Assembly: GCF_000966195.1 (NCBI RefSeq)
Contig: NZ_LAHL01000013.1
Location: 62,001-126,000, forward strand
Source of the DNA: Domibacillus robiginosus
GTDB taxonomy: Bacteria > Bacillota > Bacilli > Bacillales > Domibacillaceae
Direction: 5' to 3'
Length of the DNA stretch: 64,000 nucleotides
Position 1 is the stretch's first letter; every line of letters begins with the position of its first letter. The translations under genes and the position numbers were made by a program. Shown in pieces: positions 1 through 7,886 of the stretch. A model generated the notes under the pieces. It was given only the letters and a program-made list of their open reading frames with translations, ran no database searches and was not told the origin of the DNA.

Positions 1-11
1 CATTTGTTTAT

Positions 12-52
12 AAAAAAAAGACATCTCCAAATGGAGACATCTCTTTTTTACG
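12..52 (-). terminator. probable terminator of queF
   Basis: Read on the minus strand, an outer A-rich/T-rich stem and an inner TCTCC/GGAGA stem are separated by a small internal loop and followed by a run of T. It lies about 50 bp beyond the queF stop codon. The stem is imperfect, so confidence is moderate. Confidence 0.5.
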
Positions 53-99
53 TATAATGCGTGGTCACATTTGGTGTGATCACGTCCTCTTTTCACCTC

Positions 100-597
100 T
101 TATCGGTTATCCACCGTTTCTGGATATAGGTCATGGTTCATCATGCGGTACTCCGCTATTTTCTCGTATTTCGTGCCAGGCTTCCCGTAGTTTGTGTACG
201 GGTCAATGGAAATCCCGCCACGAGGCGTGAATTTGCCCCATACTTCAATGTAGCGTGGATCCATCAGTTCAATCAGGTCATTCATGATAATGTTCATGCA
301 GTCCTCATGAAAATCGCCATGATTACGGAAGCTGAACAAATACAGCTTCAAAGATTTACTTTCAACCATTTTCACATCGGGAATGTAGCTGATGTAAATG
401 GTCGCAAAATCCGGCTGACCCGTCATCGGGCATAGCGATGTAAATTCCGGGCAGTTGAACTTTACAAAATAATCACGGTTTTGATGCTTATTATCAAACG
501 TCTCTAAAACAGACGGATCGTAATCGAAAACATATTTTGTTCCCTGGTTGCCAAGCAATGTAATATCTTTTAGTTCTTCTTCTTTTCGTCCAGCCAT
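100..597 (-). CDS. queF: NADPH-dependent 7-cyano-7-deazaguanine reductase (preQ0 reductase)
   Basis: Reduces preQ0 to preQ1 with NADPH in the queuosine tRNA-modification pathway; cytosolic. The protein has 165 residues, the usual size of the short unimodular QueF type found in Bacillus. The motif around Cys56 and Asp63 ([11 protein letters not shown]) fits the active-site thiol that forms a thioimide with the nitrile and its acid partner, and ESKSLKLY at 79-86 is the family signature that includes the substrate-binding Glu. The ATG at 597 is preceded by AAGGAGG at a 7-base spacing. The other preQ0 genes (queC, queD, queE) are not next to it, so it stands alone here. I see no preQ1 riboswitch in the short upstream gap. 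Confidence 0.95.
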   Translation of the reverse strand: MAGRKEEELKDITLLGNQGTKYVFDYDPSVLETFDNKHQNRDYFVKFNCPEFTSLCPMTGQPDFATIYISYIPDVKMVESKSLKLYLFSFRNHGDFHEDCMNIIMNDLIELMDPRYIEVWGKFTPRGGISIDPYTNYGKPGTKYEKIAEYRMMNHDLYPETVDNR

Positions 598-674
598 GCC
601 GGAGCCTCCTTATAAATCATATTCTTTTTTATTATAACAGAGACAGTTTACAATGAGAAAAAGGAGTGGTACAA

Positions 675-995
675 ATGCAGCATGTAACCTCATACACGGA
701 ATTTTCAGATATTCTTTTATCCAGCGAAGCCGTGCTGCTTTATGTTTCAAGCCCCGGCTGCTCTGTTTGTCATGCTTTGCTTCCGCAGGTCAAAGCGCTT
801 ATGCAGGAGTTTCCATACGTCAAAATGGTTTACGCAAATACAGGAATCGCCCCAGATATTGCCGGCCAGCTTACTGTTTTTTCTGTGCCAGCTGTTCTTT
901 TCTTTTTAAAAAGCAGGGAACGATTCCGCGTTGTGCGTTTTGTTCCAATCGGAGGATTAAGAGAAAGTATTACTAATGCTTTAAAAATAATTTGA
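675..995 (+). CDS. thioredoxin-like protein
   Basis: A small cytosolic protein of 106 residues with a thioredoxin fold pattern. A beta-strand (AVLLYVSSPGC) leads to a CSVC redox motif at Cys29-Cys32 and a helix, and later a cis-proline-type segment (VFSVPAVLFFL) precedes the last strands. It is probably a thiol-disulfide exchanger or a reductant for a specific partner; the CSVC active site differs from the classical CGPC, so its redox potential and target may differ. The start at 675 is preferred over an in-frame GTG at 666 because AAGGAG lies 8 bases upstream of the ATG. It runs in the same direction as the carbonic anhydrase gene that follows, and a sigma-A-like promoter for that gene overlaps its stop codon. 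Confidence 0.8.
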   Translation: MQHVTSYTEFSDILLSSEAVLLYVSSPGCSVCHALLPQVKALMQEFPYVKMVYANTGIAPDIAGQLTVFSVPAVLFFLKSRERFRVVRFVPIGGLRESITNALKII

Positions 996-1021
996 CAAAA
1001 AATTATGAAATACTTCACAAT
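992..1021 (+). promoter_or_regulatory. possible sigma-A promoter of the carbonic anhydrase gene
   Basis: A consensus -35 hexamer TTGACA at 992-997 is followed after 18 bases by CACAAT at 1016-1021. It overlaps the stop codon of the preceding gene. The -10 is weak. Confidence 0.4.
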
Positions 1022-1051
1022 AAAGAGTGAGGATTGAAAGGAGAGAATACA

Positions 1052-1627
1052 GTGACATTATTAAAAGACATTTTGGCGTTTAACGAAACATTTGTAGAAA
1101 ACAAAGAATATGAAAAATTTGAGACAACAAAGTTCCCGGATAAGCGCGTCGTCATTTTAACGTGCATGGATACACGCCTTGTTGAACTTGTAACCGAAGC
1201 AATGAATTTTAAAAATGGAGATGTAAAAATCGTTCGTAACGCCGGCGCGATCGTCAATCATCCGTTCGGATCGATTATGCGAAGCCTGCTGGTTGCTGTG
1301 TATCAGCTTCAAGCGGACGAAGTATTGATCGTAGGGCATCATGATTGCGGTATGGGTTCTCTCTCAAGCGAGGTCATTATTGATGCAATGAAGGAACGGG
1401 GCATCCAGCAGGAAGTAGTGGATACACTTCGCAACTCTGGAATTGAAGTAGATAAATGGCTGAGCGGTTTCAGCAGCGTCGAAGAAAGTGTAGCACACAG
1501 TGTGAAAATGGTTAAAACACATCCATTAATGGTAGATACCATCCCGGTTCACGGACTGGTGATCGACCCGGCAACTGGCAAGCTCGATCTTGTTGTGGAT
1601 GGATACAAAAAAGAAGCGGCCCTATAA
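1052..1627 (+). CDS. beta-class carbonic anhydrase
   Basis: Catalyses reversible hydration of CO2 to bicarbonate; a cytosolic zinc enzyme that supplies bicarbonate for carboxylations. The 191-residue protein carries the class signature CMDTR (Cys38, Asp40, Arg42) and GHHDCG (His96, Cys99), so the Cys-His-Cys zinc ligands and the Asp-Arg dyad are intact. It resembles Bacillus YtiB. A GTG start at 1052 is chosen because AAAGGAG lies just upstream; a TTG at 1034 in the same frame precedes that ribosome site and is unlikely. The stop codon lies in the loop of the terminator hairpin, so the last codons form one arm of the terminator stem. Confidence 0.92.
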   Translation: MTLLKDILAFNETFVENKEYEKFETTKFPDKRVVILTCMDTRLVELVTEAMNFKNGDVKIVRNAGAIVNHPFGSIMRSLLVAVYQLQADEVLIVGHHDCGMGSLSSEVIIDAMKERGIQQEVVDTLRNSGIEVDKWLSGFSSVEESVAHSVKMVKTHPLMVDTIPVHGLVIDPATGKLDLVVDGYKKEAAL

Positions 1628-1640
1628 GCCGCTTCTTTTT
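1611..1640 (+). terminator. terminator of the carbonic anhydrase gene
   Basis: A perfect 10-bp stem AAGAAGCGGC / GCCGCTTCTT at 1611-1620 and 1628-1637 encloses a 7-base loop and runs into T residues. The left arm and loop are coding sequence, including the stop codon. Confidence 0.9.
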
Positions 1641-1737
1641 ACGGTTTTAACACGACTTTTATGCAGTCATCCGTTTTTGTATCAAACAATTCATAGCCTT
1701 TTTTGGCTTGATCGAGCCGCAAAATACGAGGAATCAT
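1639..1737 (-). pseudogene. C-terminal remnant of a zinc-dependent alcohol dehydrogenase
   Basis: The minus strand encodes 32 residues ending in KKGYELFDTKTDDCIKVVLK plus a final Pro and stop. This matches the C-terminal tail of zinc-containing medium-chain alcohol or formaldehyde dehydrogenases (family pattern: A-x-x-GYE-x-F-x-x-K-x-DDCIKVVLKP). Directly upstream in frame is a stop codon and no further homology can be read, so at least 90% of the gene is gone. It overlaps the T-tract of the carbonic anhydrase terminator. It marks an old deletion between carbonic anhydrase and catalase. Confidence 0.75.
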
Positions 1738-1851
1738 TTAAGGCAGCACAGGTTTCTGGAACTGTATGAATTAATCGTTTTTAAAAAACTTTGAACGACA
1801 AAGTCTGCTTTATTAGCAATAAACAAGGCTTTTATTCAGCTTTAAAACGAT

Positions 1852-1885
1852 AAAAAAACTGCCGACAGCACATTCGGCAGTTTTT
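1852..1885 (-). terminator. terminator of the catalase gene
   Basis: The stem AAAAAACTGCCGA / TCGGCAGTTTTT with an 8-base loop lies 11 bases beyond the catalase stop. The flanking A and T runs would let it act on both strands. Confidence 0.85.
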
Positions 1886-1895
1886 ATTTCTTTCT

Positions 1896-3932
1896 TTATA
1901 CAGAGCGGTTCCAGTGGCGGTGTTCAGCAAGAGCAGCGAGGAAGGTGTCTGCATAACCCTCAGATGGCGATGCTTCTGCTACTACGCCCGGATCACCAGG
2001 CAAATCCGCGATTAAATCTACTCCATCGTCTGTTGCTCCCACGGTTTTAAAGTGTTCGTATGCTTCCTTTAAGAAAGCTTTTGCCTGCTTTTTCGCTTTT
2101 GGATCGGCGCTCAATCCGCCTGCCGCGTAAACGGCATCAAATAAAACCGAGTCGGCAGTAAGGAAAGTATGATCTACTTCCAGCTCCGCTCCGTCGTCGC
2201 CTTTGATTGTTCCCTGCTTTGTACTCACCACTTCGGGACGAGTGCCGGCTTTTTCAAAGGCTTTGTAAATATCAGTCATTGTTTTGCCTGAGAAGCCTTC
2301 GCCTGCTAAGATCGCAATTTTGCGAGTGGCCACCCCTTTTACCGGGTTTGCTTCCTGGCTTAGTGCTGGCGAAGATTTGGTAATGGCTGATTCCTCTACA
2401 TCAGATGGTGCCTGCACACCAATGGCATCGGCTACCTGCGCCGCCAGGCCTGCATTGACATTCGCAAACATATTCACAACCTGCTGGCGAATATCCTTGC
2501 TTTTTACTTTGCCAAGCTCAAAGCTGAATGCTTCGATAATATGTTGCTTTTCCACTTCTGTCATACTGTTCCAGAACAAAGTCGCCTGTGAAAAATGGTC
2601 TTTGAAGCTATCACTGCGGCGGGCCACTTTACGACCTTCCACTTTTTCCTGATAATGCGCGTAGCCGCCTTCTTCTTCCCTAGCCGGTACCGGCGTGTTC
2701 TGAGCCAACGAGTTTTGATGGTAGCTCACCTGTCCGACGTTAATCGTCTGGCGCCCGTATCCATCACGCTGGTTATTAAAAAACGGGCAGACAGGACGGT
2801 TAATCGGCAGCTCATGGAAGTTTGGCCCGCCAAGGCGGATTAGCTGTGTATCGGTATAAGAGAAAAGCCGTCCCTGCAGGAGCGGATCATTGGTAAAGTC
2901 GATTCCCGGGACTACATGGCCCGGATGAAAGGCTGCCTGCTCCGTTTCAGCGAATACATTATCGACGTTACGGTTCAGCGTCATTTTCCCGATGATTTTT
3001 ACCGGTACGTCCTCTTCTGGCCAGATTTTCGTCGGATCAAGCACATCAAAATCAAATGTAAACTCGTCTTCTTCATCAATCATCTGCACGCCAAACTCAA
3101 ATTCCGGATAATCACCCATTTCGATAGATTCCCACAGGTCACGGCGGTGGAAATCCGGATCTTTTCCGGCAATTTTCTGTGCTTCGTCCCATACAAGTGA
3201 TTTAATACCGAGAACCGGCTTCCAGTGGAACTTTACAAACCGCGCTTTTCCCTCTTCGTTTACAAAACGGAATGTGTGAACACCGAATCCTTCCATCATC
3301 CGGTAGCTGCGCGGGATGGCACGGTCAGACAAATGCCACATAATCATATGGGCCGATTCCTGATTGTTGGCAATAAAATCCCAGAAGGTATCATGGGCAC
3401 TCGCTGCCTGAGGCATTTCATTGTGAGGCTCTGGCTTGACGGCATGAATCAGGTCTGGAAACTTGATCGCATCCTGAATAAAAAAGACCGGGATATTATT
3501 ACCGACAAGGTCGTAGTTTCCTTCCTCCGTATAAAACTTCGTTGAGAAGCCGCGCACGTCACGAACCGTATCTCCTGAACCACGGGAGCCCGCCACAGTC
3601 GAATACCGGACAAAAACCGGTGTTTTCTTCGATGGATCCTGCAGGAAGCCGGCTTTTGTATATTCTTTCATAGACTCGTACACTTGAAAGTACCCATGTG
3701 CCGCAAACCCGCGCGCATGAACAACTCGTTCCGGAATACGCTCATGGTCAAAATGGGTCATTTTTTCACGGAAATGAAAATCCTCCATTAATGTAGGCCC
3801 ACGGTCCCCTGCTTTCAACGAATGTTCATCTTCTGACACACGAAGTCCCTGATTCGTTGTTAATTTTTCTCCCTGATCCTTTACACGGAATCCATCAAGC
3901 TGTTTATTTTTGCTGTTTTCGTTAATCGCCAT
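1896..3932 (-). CDS. katE: large-subunit (clade 2) catalase
   Basis: Decomposes hydrogen peroxide to water and oxygen; cytosolic heme enzyme. At 678 residues it belongs to the large-subunit clade and is close in size to Bacillus subtilis KatE. The distal His72 lies in [11 protein letters not shown], the distal Asn145 in [12 protein letters not shown], and the proximal heme ligand Tyr359 in RLFSYTDTQ. Residues from about 535 to the end form the extra class-I glutamine-amidotransferase-like domain ([16 protein letters not shown]) typical of this clade. The ATG at 3932 has AAGGGGGC upstream. A sigma-B-like promoter can be proposed about 75 bases before the start, which would fit the known general-stress control of katE in B. 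subtilis. It stands alone and divergent from the amidase gene. Confidence 0.97.
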   Translation of the reverse strand: MAINENSKNKQLDGFRVKDQGEKLTTNQGLRVSEDEHSLKAGDRGPTLMEDFHFREKMTHFDHERIPERVVHARGFAAHGYFQVYESMKEYTKAGFLQDPSKKTPVFVRYSTVAGSRGSGDTVRDVRGFSTKFYTEEGNYDLVGNNIPVFFIQDAIKFPDLIHAVKPEPHNEMPQAASAHDTFWDFIANNQESAHMIMWHLSDRAIPRSYRMMEGFGVHTFRFVNEEGKARFVKFHWKPVLGIKSLVWDEAQKIAGKDPDFHRRDLWESIEMGDYPEFEFGVQMIDEEDEFTFDFDVLDPTKIWPEEDVPVKIIGKMTLNRNVDNVFAETEQAAFHPGHVVPGIDFTNDPLLQGRLFSYTDTQLIRLGGPNFHELPINRPVCPFFNNQRDGYGRQTINVGQVSYHQNSLAQNTPVPAREEEGGYAHYQEKVEGRKVARRSDSFKDHFSQATLFWNSMTEVEKQHIIEAFSFELGKVKSKDIRQQVVNMFANVNAGLAAQVADAIGVQAPSDVEESAITKSSPALSQEANPVKGVATRKIAILAGEGFSGKTMTDIYKAFEKAGTRPEVVSTKQGTIKGDDGAELEVDHTFLTADSVLFDAVYAAGGLSADPKAKKQAKAFLKEAYEHFKTVGATDDGVDLIADLPGDPGVVAEASPSEGYADTFLAALAEHRHWNRSV

Positions 3933-3993
3933 GCTTTAGCCCCCTTATTGATTTATTCATTAAAAGTTCTTTACTTATTATCCGTACCACTTT

Positions 3994-4019
3994 TTAAAGA
4001 GAACAAACAAAAAAATTCG
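3994..4019 (-). promoter_or_regulatory. possible sigma-B promoter of katE
   Basis: Minus-strand GTTTGT is followed after 13 bases by TGGTAC, compared with the sigma-B consensus GTTTAA-N12-15-GGGTAT. The match is partial. Assignment leans on the fact that katE of B. subtilis is sigma-B dependent. The rest of the 3933-4219 gap holds only AT-rich divergent upstream sequence. Confidence 0.3.
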
Positions 4020-4219
4020 ACATATTTATTCAAACTAGGCAAAGGTTGTGCTTTTTCTTTCTTTTTTCAAGAAAACCTTCCAAAATATCCTGCCTTAACA
4101 GGAAAATTTTTCTTTTATTCAGACCAATTTTCTTACAAAATGAATCATTATTTTTGCGGATGTGACGCTTTCTGCCAAATGTTACGATGGAAGCGAAATG
4201 AACGAATAGGCGGTGTATT

Positions 4220-5263
4220 ATGGAAAAAGTAAGACTTGGTATTTTACTTCTTTTTTTACTCGGCCTTACCGGGCTGGCCGGACAGCCTGCTTTGGCTCAG
4301 TCCCAAACAGGCTCCATCACAGGAGATCGTGTGAATATAAGAGAAAGTCCTTCTCTATCGGCTTCTGTTCTTGGACAGGTACATACAGGAGACCGTGTCT
4401 CTATTCTTTCATTCCAAAATGGCTGGGTACAGATCTCCTTTAGAAACCAAAAAGCCTGGGTTAGCGGACAATACGTCAGAGGAACAGCCCAAAAAACGGC
4501 TTCCTCGGGGGAATTTGTCCGCATTCAAACAGAAGGAACCAATTTGCGGAGCGGTCCTTCTACTTCCTCGTCTGTCATCGTGCAGGGATCTGTTGGAGAG
4601 CGTTATCCAGTTACAGGCCGAAGTGGAGATTGGATTCGCATCCGCCTGGCAAGCGGGAATGAAGCTTATGTAGCCGGCTGGGTCGTGTCTGGTCAAAGCC
4701 CGGAAAACCATTCCTCTGCTTCTTCTTTACAGGGCAAAGTGATTGTGCTGGATCCCGGACACGGGGGAGTGGACGGCGGAACGTCTGGTTTACACGGCAC
4801 CATCGAAAAAAATGTGACACTTCAAACAGCCTGGAAGCTGCGTGATGCATTAACCGCTAGCGGAGCAAAAGTGGTGTTAACCCGGACCGGTGATCAATAT
4901 GTGCCGCTTCCATCCCGGACAGCGGACGCGCGTCAACACGGGGCAGATGCATTTATCAGCCTCCATTTTGATGGGGCACAGAGCCAGCAGGCAGCCGGCT
5001 TTACGTCTTATTATTACCACAGGACTCATCAAAAGCTTGCCCGTTCTTTGAGCGAAGGGCTAAACGGAACGCTTCCGAATGCAAACCGTGGAACACAGCA
5101 TGGTGACTATTTTGTTCTTCGCGAAAACCAGCGGCCGGCCGCTTTGCTTGAGCTCGGTTATTTAACAAATCCGGCTGAAGAATCATCAATCGTTTCAGCT
5201 GCGTACCAGCAGCAGGCAGCAGCCGGAATTCGAGACGGCCTGGCCTCTTATTTTTCTCATTAA
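4220..5263 (+). CDS. secreted N-acetylmuramoyl-L-alanine amidase with two SH3b domains
   Basis: Cleaves the amide bond between MurNAc and L-Ala of peptidoglycan; exported cell-wall hydrolase of 347 residues. A signal peptide (about 1-26, ending QPALA) is followed by two bacterial SH3 wall-binding domains (about 31-90 and 97-157), each with the VNIRESPS or TNLRSGPS start typical of SH3_3. An Amidase_3 catalytic domain follows from about 173. The zinc ligands His181 (LDPGHGG), Glu196 and His249 (ISLHFDG) and the catalytic Glu311 (ALLELGYLTN) are all present. This is the layout of Bacillus YrvJ/CwlC-type autolysins. It is a single-gene unit ending at a strong terminator shared with lplJ. Confidence 0.93.
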   Translation: MEKVRLGILLLFLLGLTGLAGQPALAQSQTGSITGDRVNIRESPSLSASVLGQVHTGDRVSILSFQNGWVQISFRNQKAWVSGQYVRGTAQKTASSGEFVRIQTEGTNLRSGPSTSSSVIVQGSVGERYPVTGRSGDWIRIRLASGNEAYVAGWVVSGQSPENHSSASSLQGKVIVLDPGHGGVDGGTSGLHGTIEKNVTLQTAWKLRDALTASGAKVVLTRTGDQYVPLPSRTADARQHGADAFISLHFDGAQSQQAAGFTSYYYHRTHQKLARSLSEGLNGTLPNANRGTQHGDYFVLRENQRPAALLELGYLTNPAEESSIVSAAYQQQAAAGIRDGLASYFSH

Positions 5264-5268
5264 CAGCA

Positions 5269-5304
5269 CAAACAGCGCCCGGCTTTTTGCCGGGCGCTGT
5301 TTTC
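5269..5304. terminator. bidirectional terminator between the amidase and lplJ
   Basis: A 13-bp GC-rich stem AACAGCGCCCGGC / GCCGGGCGCTGTT with a T5 loop is flanked by an A-rich and a T-rich side. It sits between two converging genes and can serve both. Confidence 0.92.
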
Positions 5305-5307
5305 AAA

Positions 5308-6297
5308 TCAATAAATTAAGTCCACAAGGTCATCAATCGTAACATTTCCGAAGTAATGCTTCATATCCAGAGGCTCAAGTGCCTGACGAATAGCACCCTT
5401 TTCATACTTTGTTCCAAGGAGCGCTTCCTCCACTTCCGCTACATCCCCCGCGCCAAAAAAGTCGCCAAAAACACGGGCTGTTTGAATGTTTCCTCCTTTT
5501 ACATGAAGGCGTATATCAATAAGACCAACCGGAAAGCGGTGAGAGCGTTCGATATTAAACGCCGGTGATTTACCATAGTTCCAATCCCAGTTTCCGTAGC
5601 GTTCAGCTGAAATCTGGTGAATGACTTTCCAGTCTTCTTCTGTCAGCACGTATTCCTTTACTTGCTCTTCACCGTTAAAAATTTGCGTTAAAATAAATTG
5701 CTTAAATTGGGTAATAGACATTTTTTCCTCGATCAAGTCAGATATGTTCGCCACACGGCTGCGAATCGATTTAATGCCTTTAGATTCGATTTTGTCTTTA
5801 CGCACCTTAAGGGCAGCCACGACATCATTCATATTCGTATCAAATAGGAGCGTACCATGTGTAAACATACGTCCTTTTGTAGCAAACTGGGCGTTCCCTG
5901 AAATCTTAAACCCGTTAGCTGTTAAATCATTGCGCCCGCTCATTTCCGCATTCAAGCCGAGTTTATTCAATGCTGCTACAACCGGCTCGGTAAACTTGCG
6001 AAAATTATGAAAGCTGTCCCCATCGTCTTTTGTAATAAAGCTGAAATTTAAATTGCCGAGGTCGTGGTAAACTGCTCCGCCGCCGGACAGACGGCGGACA
6101 ATGTGAATACCGTTTTCTTCGACATAATCTACATTTATTTCTTCAATCGTATTCTGGTTTTTACCGATAATGATAGAAGGTTCGTTAATGTAAAAAAGCA
6201 GATAAGACTCTTCAATATCCAGGTGTTTAACGGCATATTCTTCAATCGCCAAATTAATGCGCGGGTCGGTAATTCCTTTATTATCAATAAAAAGCAT
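5308..6297 (-). CDS. lplJ: lipoate--protein ligase
   Basis: Activates free lipoate with ATP and transfers it to lipoyl domains (GcvH, E2 subunits); cytosolic. The 329-residue length matches Bacillus LplJ. The signature RRLSGGGAVYHDLGNLNFSF lies at about 68-87, the catalytic-Lys motif NGFKISGNAQF follows, and a C-terminal accessory domain (EEDWKVIHQI onward) is complete. The ATG at 6297 follows GGAGGTG at a 5-base spacing. It is a single gene converging on the amidase gene. Confidence 0.95.
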   Translation of the reverse strand: MLFIDNKGITDPRINLAIEEYAVKHLDIEESYLLFYINEPSIIIGKNQNTIEEINVDYVEENGIHIVRRLSGGGAVYHDLGNLNFSFITKDDGDSFHNFRKFTEPVVAALNKLGLNAEMSGRNDLTANGFKISGNAQFATKGRMFTHGTLLFDTNMNDVVAALKVRKDKIESKGIKSIRSRVANISDLIEEKMSITQFKQFILTQIFNGEEQVKEYVLTEEDWKVIHQISAERYGNWDWNYGKSPAFNIERSHRFPVGLIDIRLHVKGGNIQTARVFGDFFGAGDVAEVEEALLGTKYEKGAIRQALEPLDMKHYFGNVTIDDLVDLIY

Positions 6298-6352
6298 CGT
6301 GCACCTCCGAGTATTTTAGTTCAAATGTAGCACAATGAGATTCTTTCTCAAA

Positions 6353-6380
6353 GAAAAAGCACCCGATTTTCGGATGCTTT
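6353..6380 (-). terminator. terminator of the DUF1206 gene
   Basis: On the minus strand AAAGCATCCGA / TCGGGTGCTTT pairs with one G-T, followed by a T-run. It begins inside the stop codon of the gene. Confidence 0.75.
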
Positions 6381-7209
6381 ATTCTCTGCCGAAATTCATG
6401 CGCTGGTAACGGCCGCGAATCATTTCGTATATGCCATATAATAGTAGCCCTGCTGCAGCAAGACCGAGCAAAAACTGTCCGTACGGCTGCGAAGCAAGCT
6501 CTGCTAACGCGCCGTCAATGCCTTTTGTTTCATTGGGGTCAGCAGTGACAGCCGTTTTAATAAAGAAAAAACCGGTCATCGCAAGGACTATTCCCCGTGC
6601 AAGGAGTCCGGCTTTTCCTGCTCTTCGGGCAAGGCCTATTTCTTTTTCATTCATTTCATGTGTTTTAAAATACTTCATAAATTTCCCTTTAAGGCCCCGG
6701 TATAATTCTATACATCCATATACAATAATGATAAGTCCAATACAGCCGACGACCCACTGACCAAACGGCTGAGCCAGAAGCTTTGCGGAAATCGTCTTTT
6801 CCGAGTTCCCTCCTCCGCCGGCATGGATAGCAAGCCGGATCGCAGTGAGAGCCAGGCTTCCATAAATAACAGCACTAACCATGTAACCAATCCGTTTTGC
6901 CATTCCTTTAGCTCTAGTGCCTTCGTGCTGGACATCTTTTATCGACTTGATGAGTTCCCATATCACGTATCCAATCAGACCAATGCCAATAAGCCAGAGC
7001 AGTATCTGGCCAAATGGTTCGTCAGCTACAGTTGCTAGAGCGCCGCTTGTATCGGTCGTTCCTCCGCCGGCGCCTGCTGCTGCCATCAGGGCAAAGATAC
7101 CAACCAGTGCATAAACACTGCCTTTTGCCATATGACCGATCCGCCCGAATCTCCGAATCCACGGTTTGGCTTCATGTACTTTTGATCGCATGCTTTCTTT
7201 TGCTGTCAT
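6379..7209 (-). CDS. DUF1206 membrane protein, three repeats
   Basis: An integral membrane protein of 276 residues made of three DUF1206 units of about 75 residues, each with two membrane helices (six in all). The units repeat visibly: GRIGHMAKGSVYALVGIFAL, AKRIGYMVSAVIYGSLALTA and ARRAGKAGLLARGIVLAMTG each open one, and each closes with a PFGQ/PYGQ-x-L motif. The function of DUF1206 is not established. A sigma-B-like promoter lies 36-63 bp upstream, so a general-stress role is possible. The ATG at 7209 follows GGGAGGGAG. It is a single gene. Confidence 0.85.
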   Translation of the reverse strand: MTAKESMRSKVHEAKPWIRRFGRIGHMAKGSVYALVGIFALMAAAGAGGGTTDTSGALATVADEPFGQILLWLIGIGLIGYVIWELIKSIKDVQHEGTRAKGMAKRIGYMVSAVIYGSLALTAIRLAIHAGGGGNSEKTISAKLLAQPFGQWVVGCIGLIIIVYGCIELYRGLKGKFMKYFKTHEMNEKEIGLARRAGKAGLLARGIVLAMTGFFFIKTAVTADPNETKGIDGALAELASQPYGQFLLGLAAAGLLLYGIYEMIRGRYQRMNFGRE

Positions 7210-7245
7210 TTTTTCTCCCTCCCTCTGCTTTCGTTTCCCCTATTC

Positions 7246-7272
7246 ATTCCCGTTTTTTATTTTCGCGAAAAC
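7246..7272 (-). promoter_or_regulatory. possible sigma-B promoter of the DUF1206 gene
   Basis: Minus-strand GTTTTC (7272-7267) and GGGAAT (7251-7246) are 15 bases apart, against the sigma-B pattern GTTTnn-N12-15-GGGwAw. The region from here to 7390 holds no other recognisable feature. Confidence 0.4.
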
Positions 7273-7391
7273 TGGTATTTTTTTGGTTCATCAGCCCTTT
7301 TGGGTAAGCAGCAATGAAAACAGAACGAATAAACCCATACCTCCCTGCTTAGCTTTCTTTTCTGCCAGTTAAGCGAAGCATACAGCAGAAC

Positions 7392-7418
7392 AAAAAAAGC
7401 ACCCTTTTTTAGGTGCTT
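7392..7418 (-). terminator. outer terminator hairpin left of repeat copy 1
   Basis: The stem AAGCACC / GGTGCTT has an A-run on its left (a T-run on the minus strand). It would end minus-strand transcripts of the GGDEF gene after they cross the repeat. Its partner at 7862-7886 is a degraded near-copy. Confidence 0.7.
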
Positions 7419-7861
7419 CAGTGCATAGACAAATTATATGGATGACCGTGCATATGAATGGGAGGGATCGGCGGCGTCCAGGTAGCTCCGCTTTCCATGG
7501 AGCAGGCACCGAGCCCGACTTCGCCTGACGGCTCTACCGGTCTCAGCTGCCCGCTCGTCCCATAGGAGTCTGCGCTGACCTGGACGCCGCCAAGTGGCTT
7601 GCGACAAGATTATATAGAACGAATAAGGTCGTATCTTTCTGTTTAAAAAAGAGAAAATGTCTATTCGGTCTCTGCTTACTTGTCTTCCACAGCACTTAGC
7701 GAAGCCTGTCGGACGAAGACTCCTGCTGGAAGTACAGTGAGCCGGGAGATCCCGCAGTTGCAGCCGAGGGAACTTCCGCACTGCCCGAGGAACGCGAAGT
7801 CCGGCCGGCTTCACTGGTCGGCTCTTTTTTTAAAAGCGAAAGACTTTGCTCACACACTGAG
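7419..7861 (-). repeat. structured intergenic repeat, copy 1
   Basis: Non-coding element of about 440 bp related to sequences at 25041-25292 and 52764-53193. In plus-strand order it has an end like TAGACAAA and the shared motif CATGAATGGGAG. Next comes a domain closed by a perfect 14-bp stem (7470-7483 with 7578-7591), then the shared AAGTGGCTTGC and AAGGTCGTAT segments. A second domain is closed by GCC-GTCGGAC-type arms (7698-7714 with 7799-7815), followed by GGTCGGCTCTTTTTTT and a degraded right end. It lies between two copies of a terminator hairpin. Open frames across it, such as 126 residues at 7434-7814, are compositional artefacts. Confidence 0.85.
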
Positions 7862-7886
7862 AAGTATCCTTTTTCAGGTGCTTTCT
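7862..7886. repeat. inner, partly decayed copy of the flanking hairpin
   Basis: GAAGTATCC-TTTTTCA-GGTGCTTTC resembles the hairpin at 7392-7418 (stem AAGCACC/GGTGCTT) but its left arm has drifted. It directly adjoins the GGDEF stop codon and has no T-run on the minus strand, so it should not terminate that gene by itself. Confidence 0.6.

Noticed and set aside
3948-4232. Open frame of 94 residues between katE and the amidase
   Set aside because: No ribosome site, AT-driven Phe/Lys-rich composition, and it occupies the upstream regions of both flanking genes.
7434-7814. Open frames of 126 and 81 residues across repeat copy 1
   Set aside because: They lack ribosome sites, are rich in Arg/Ser/Pro as expected for GC-rich stems, and their reading frames are not kept in the other two repeat copies.
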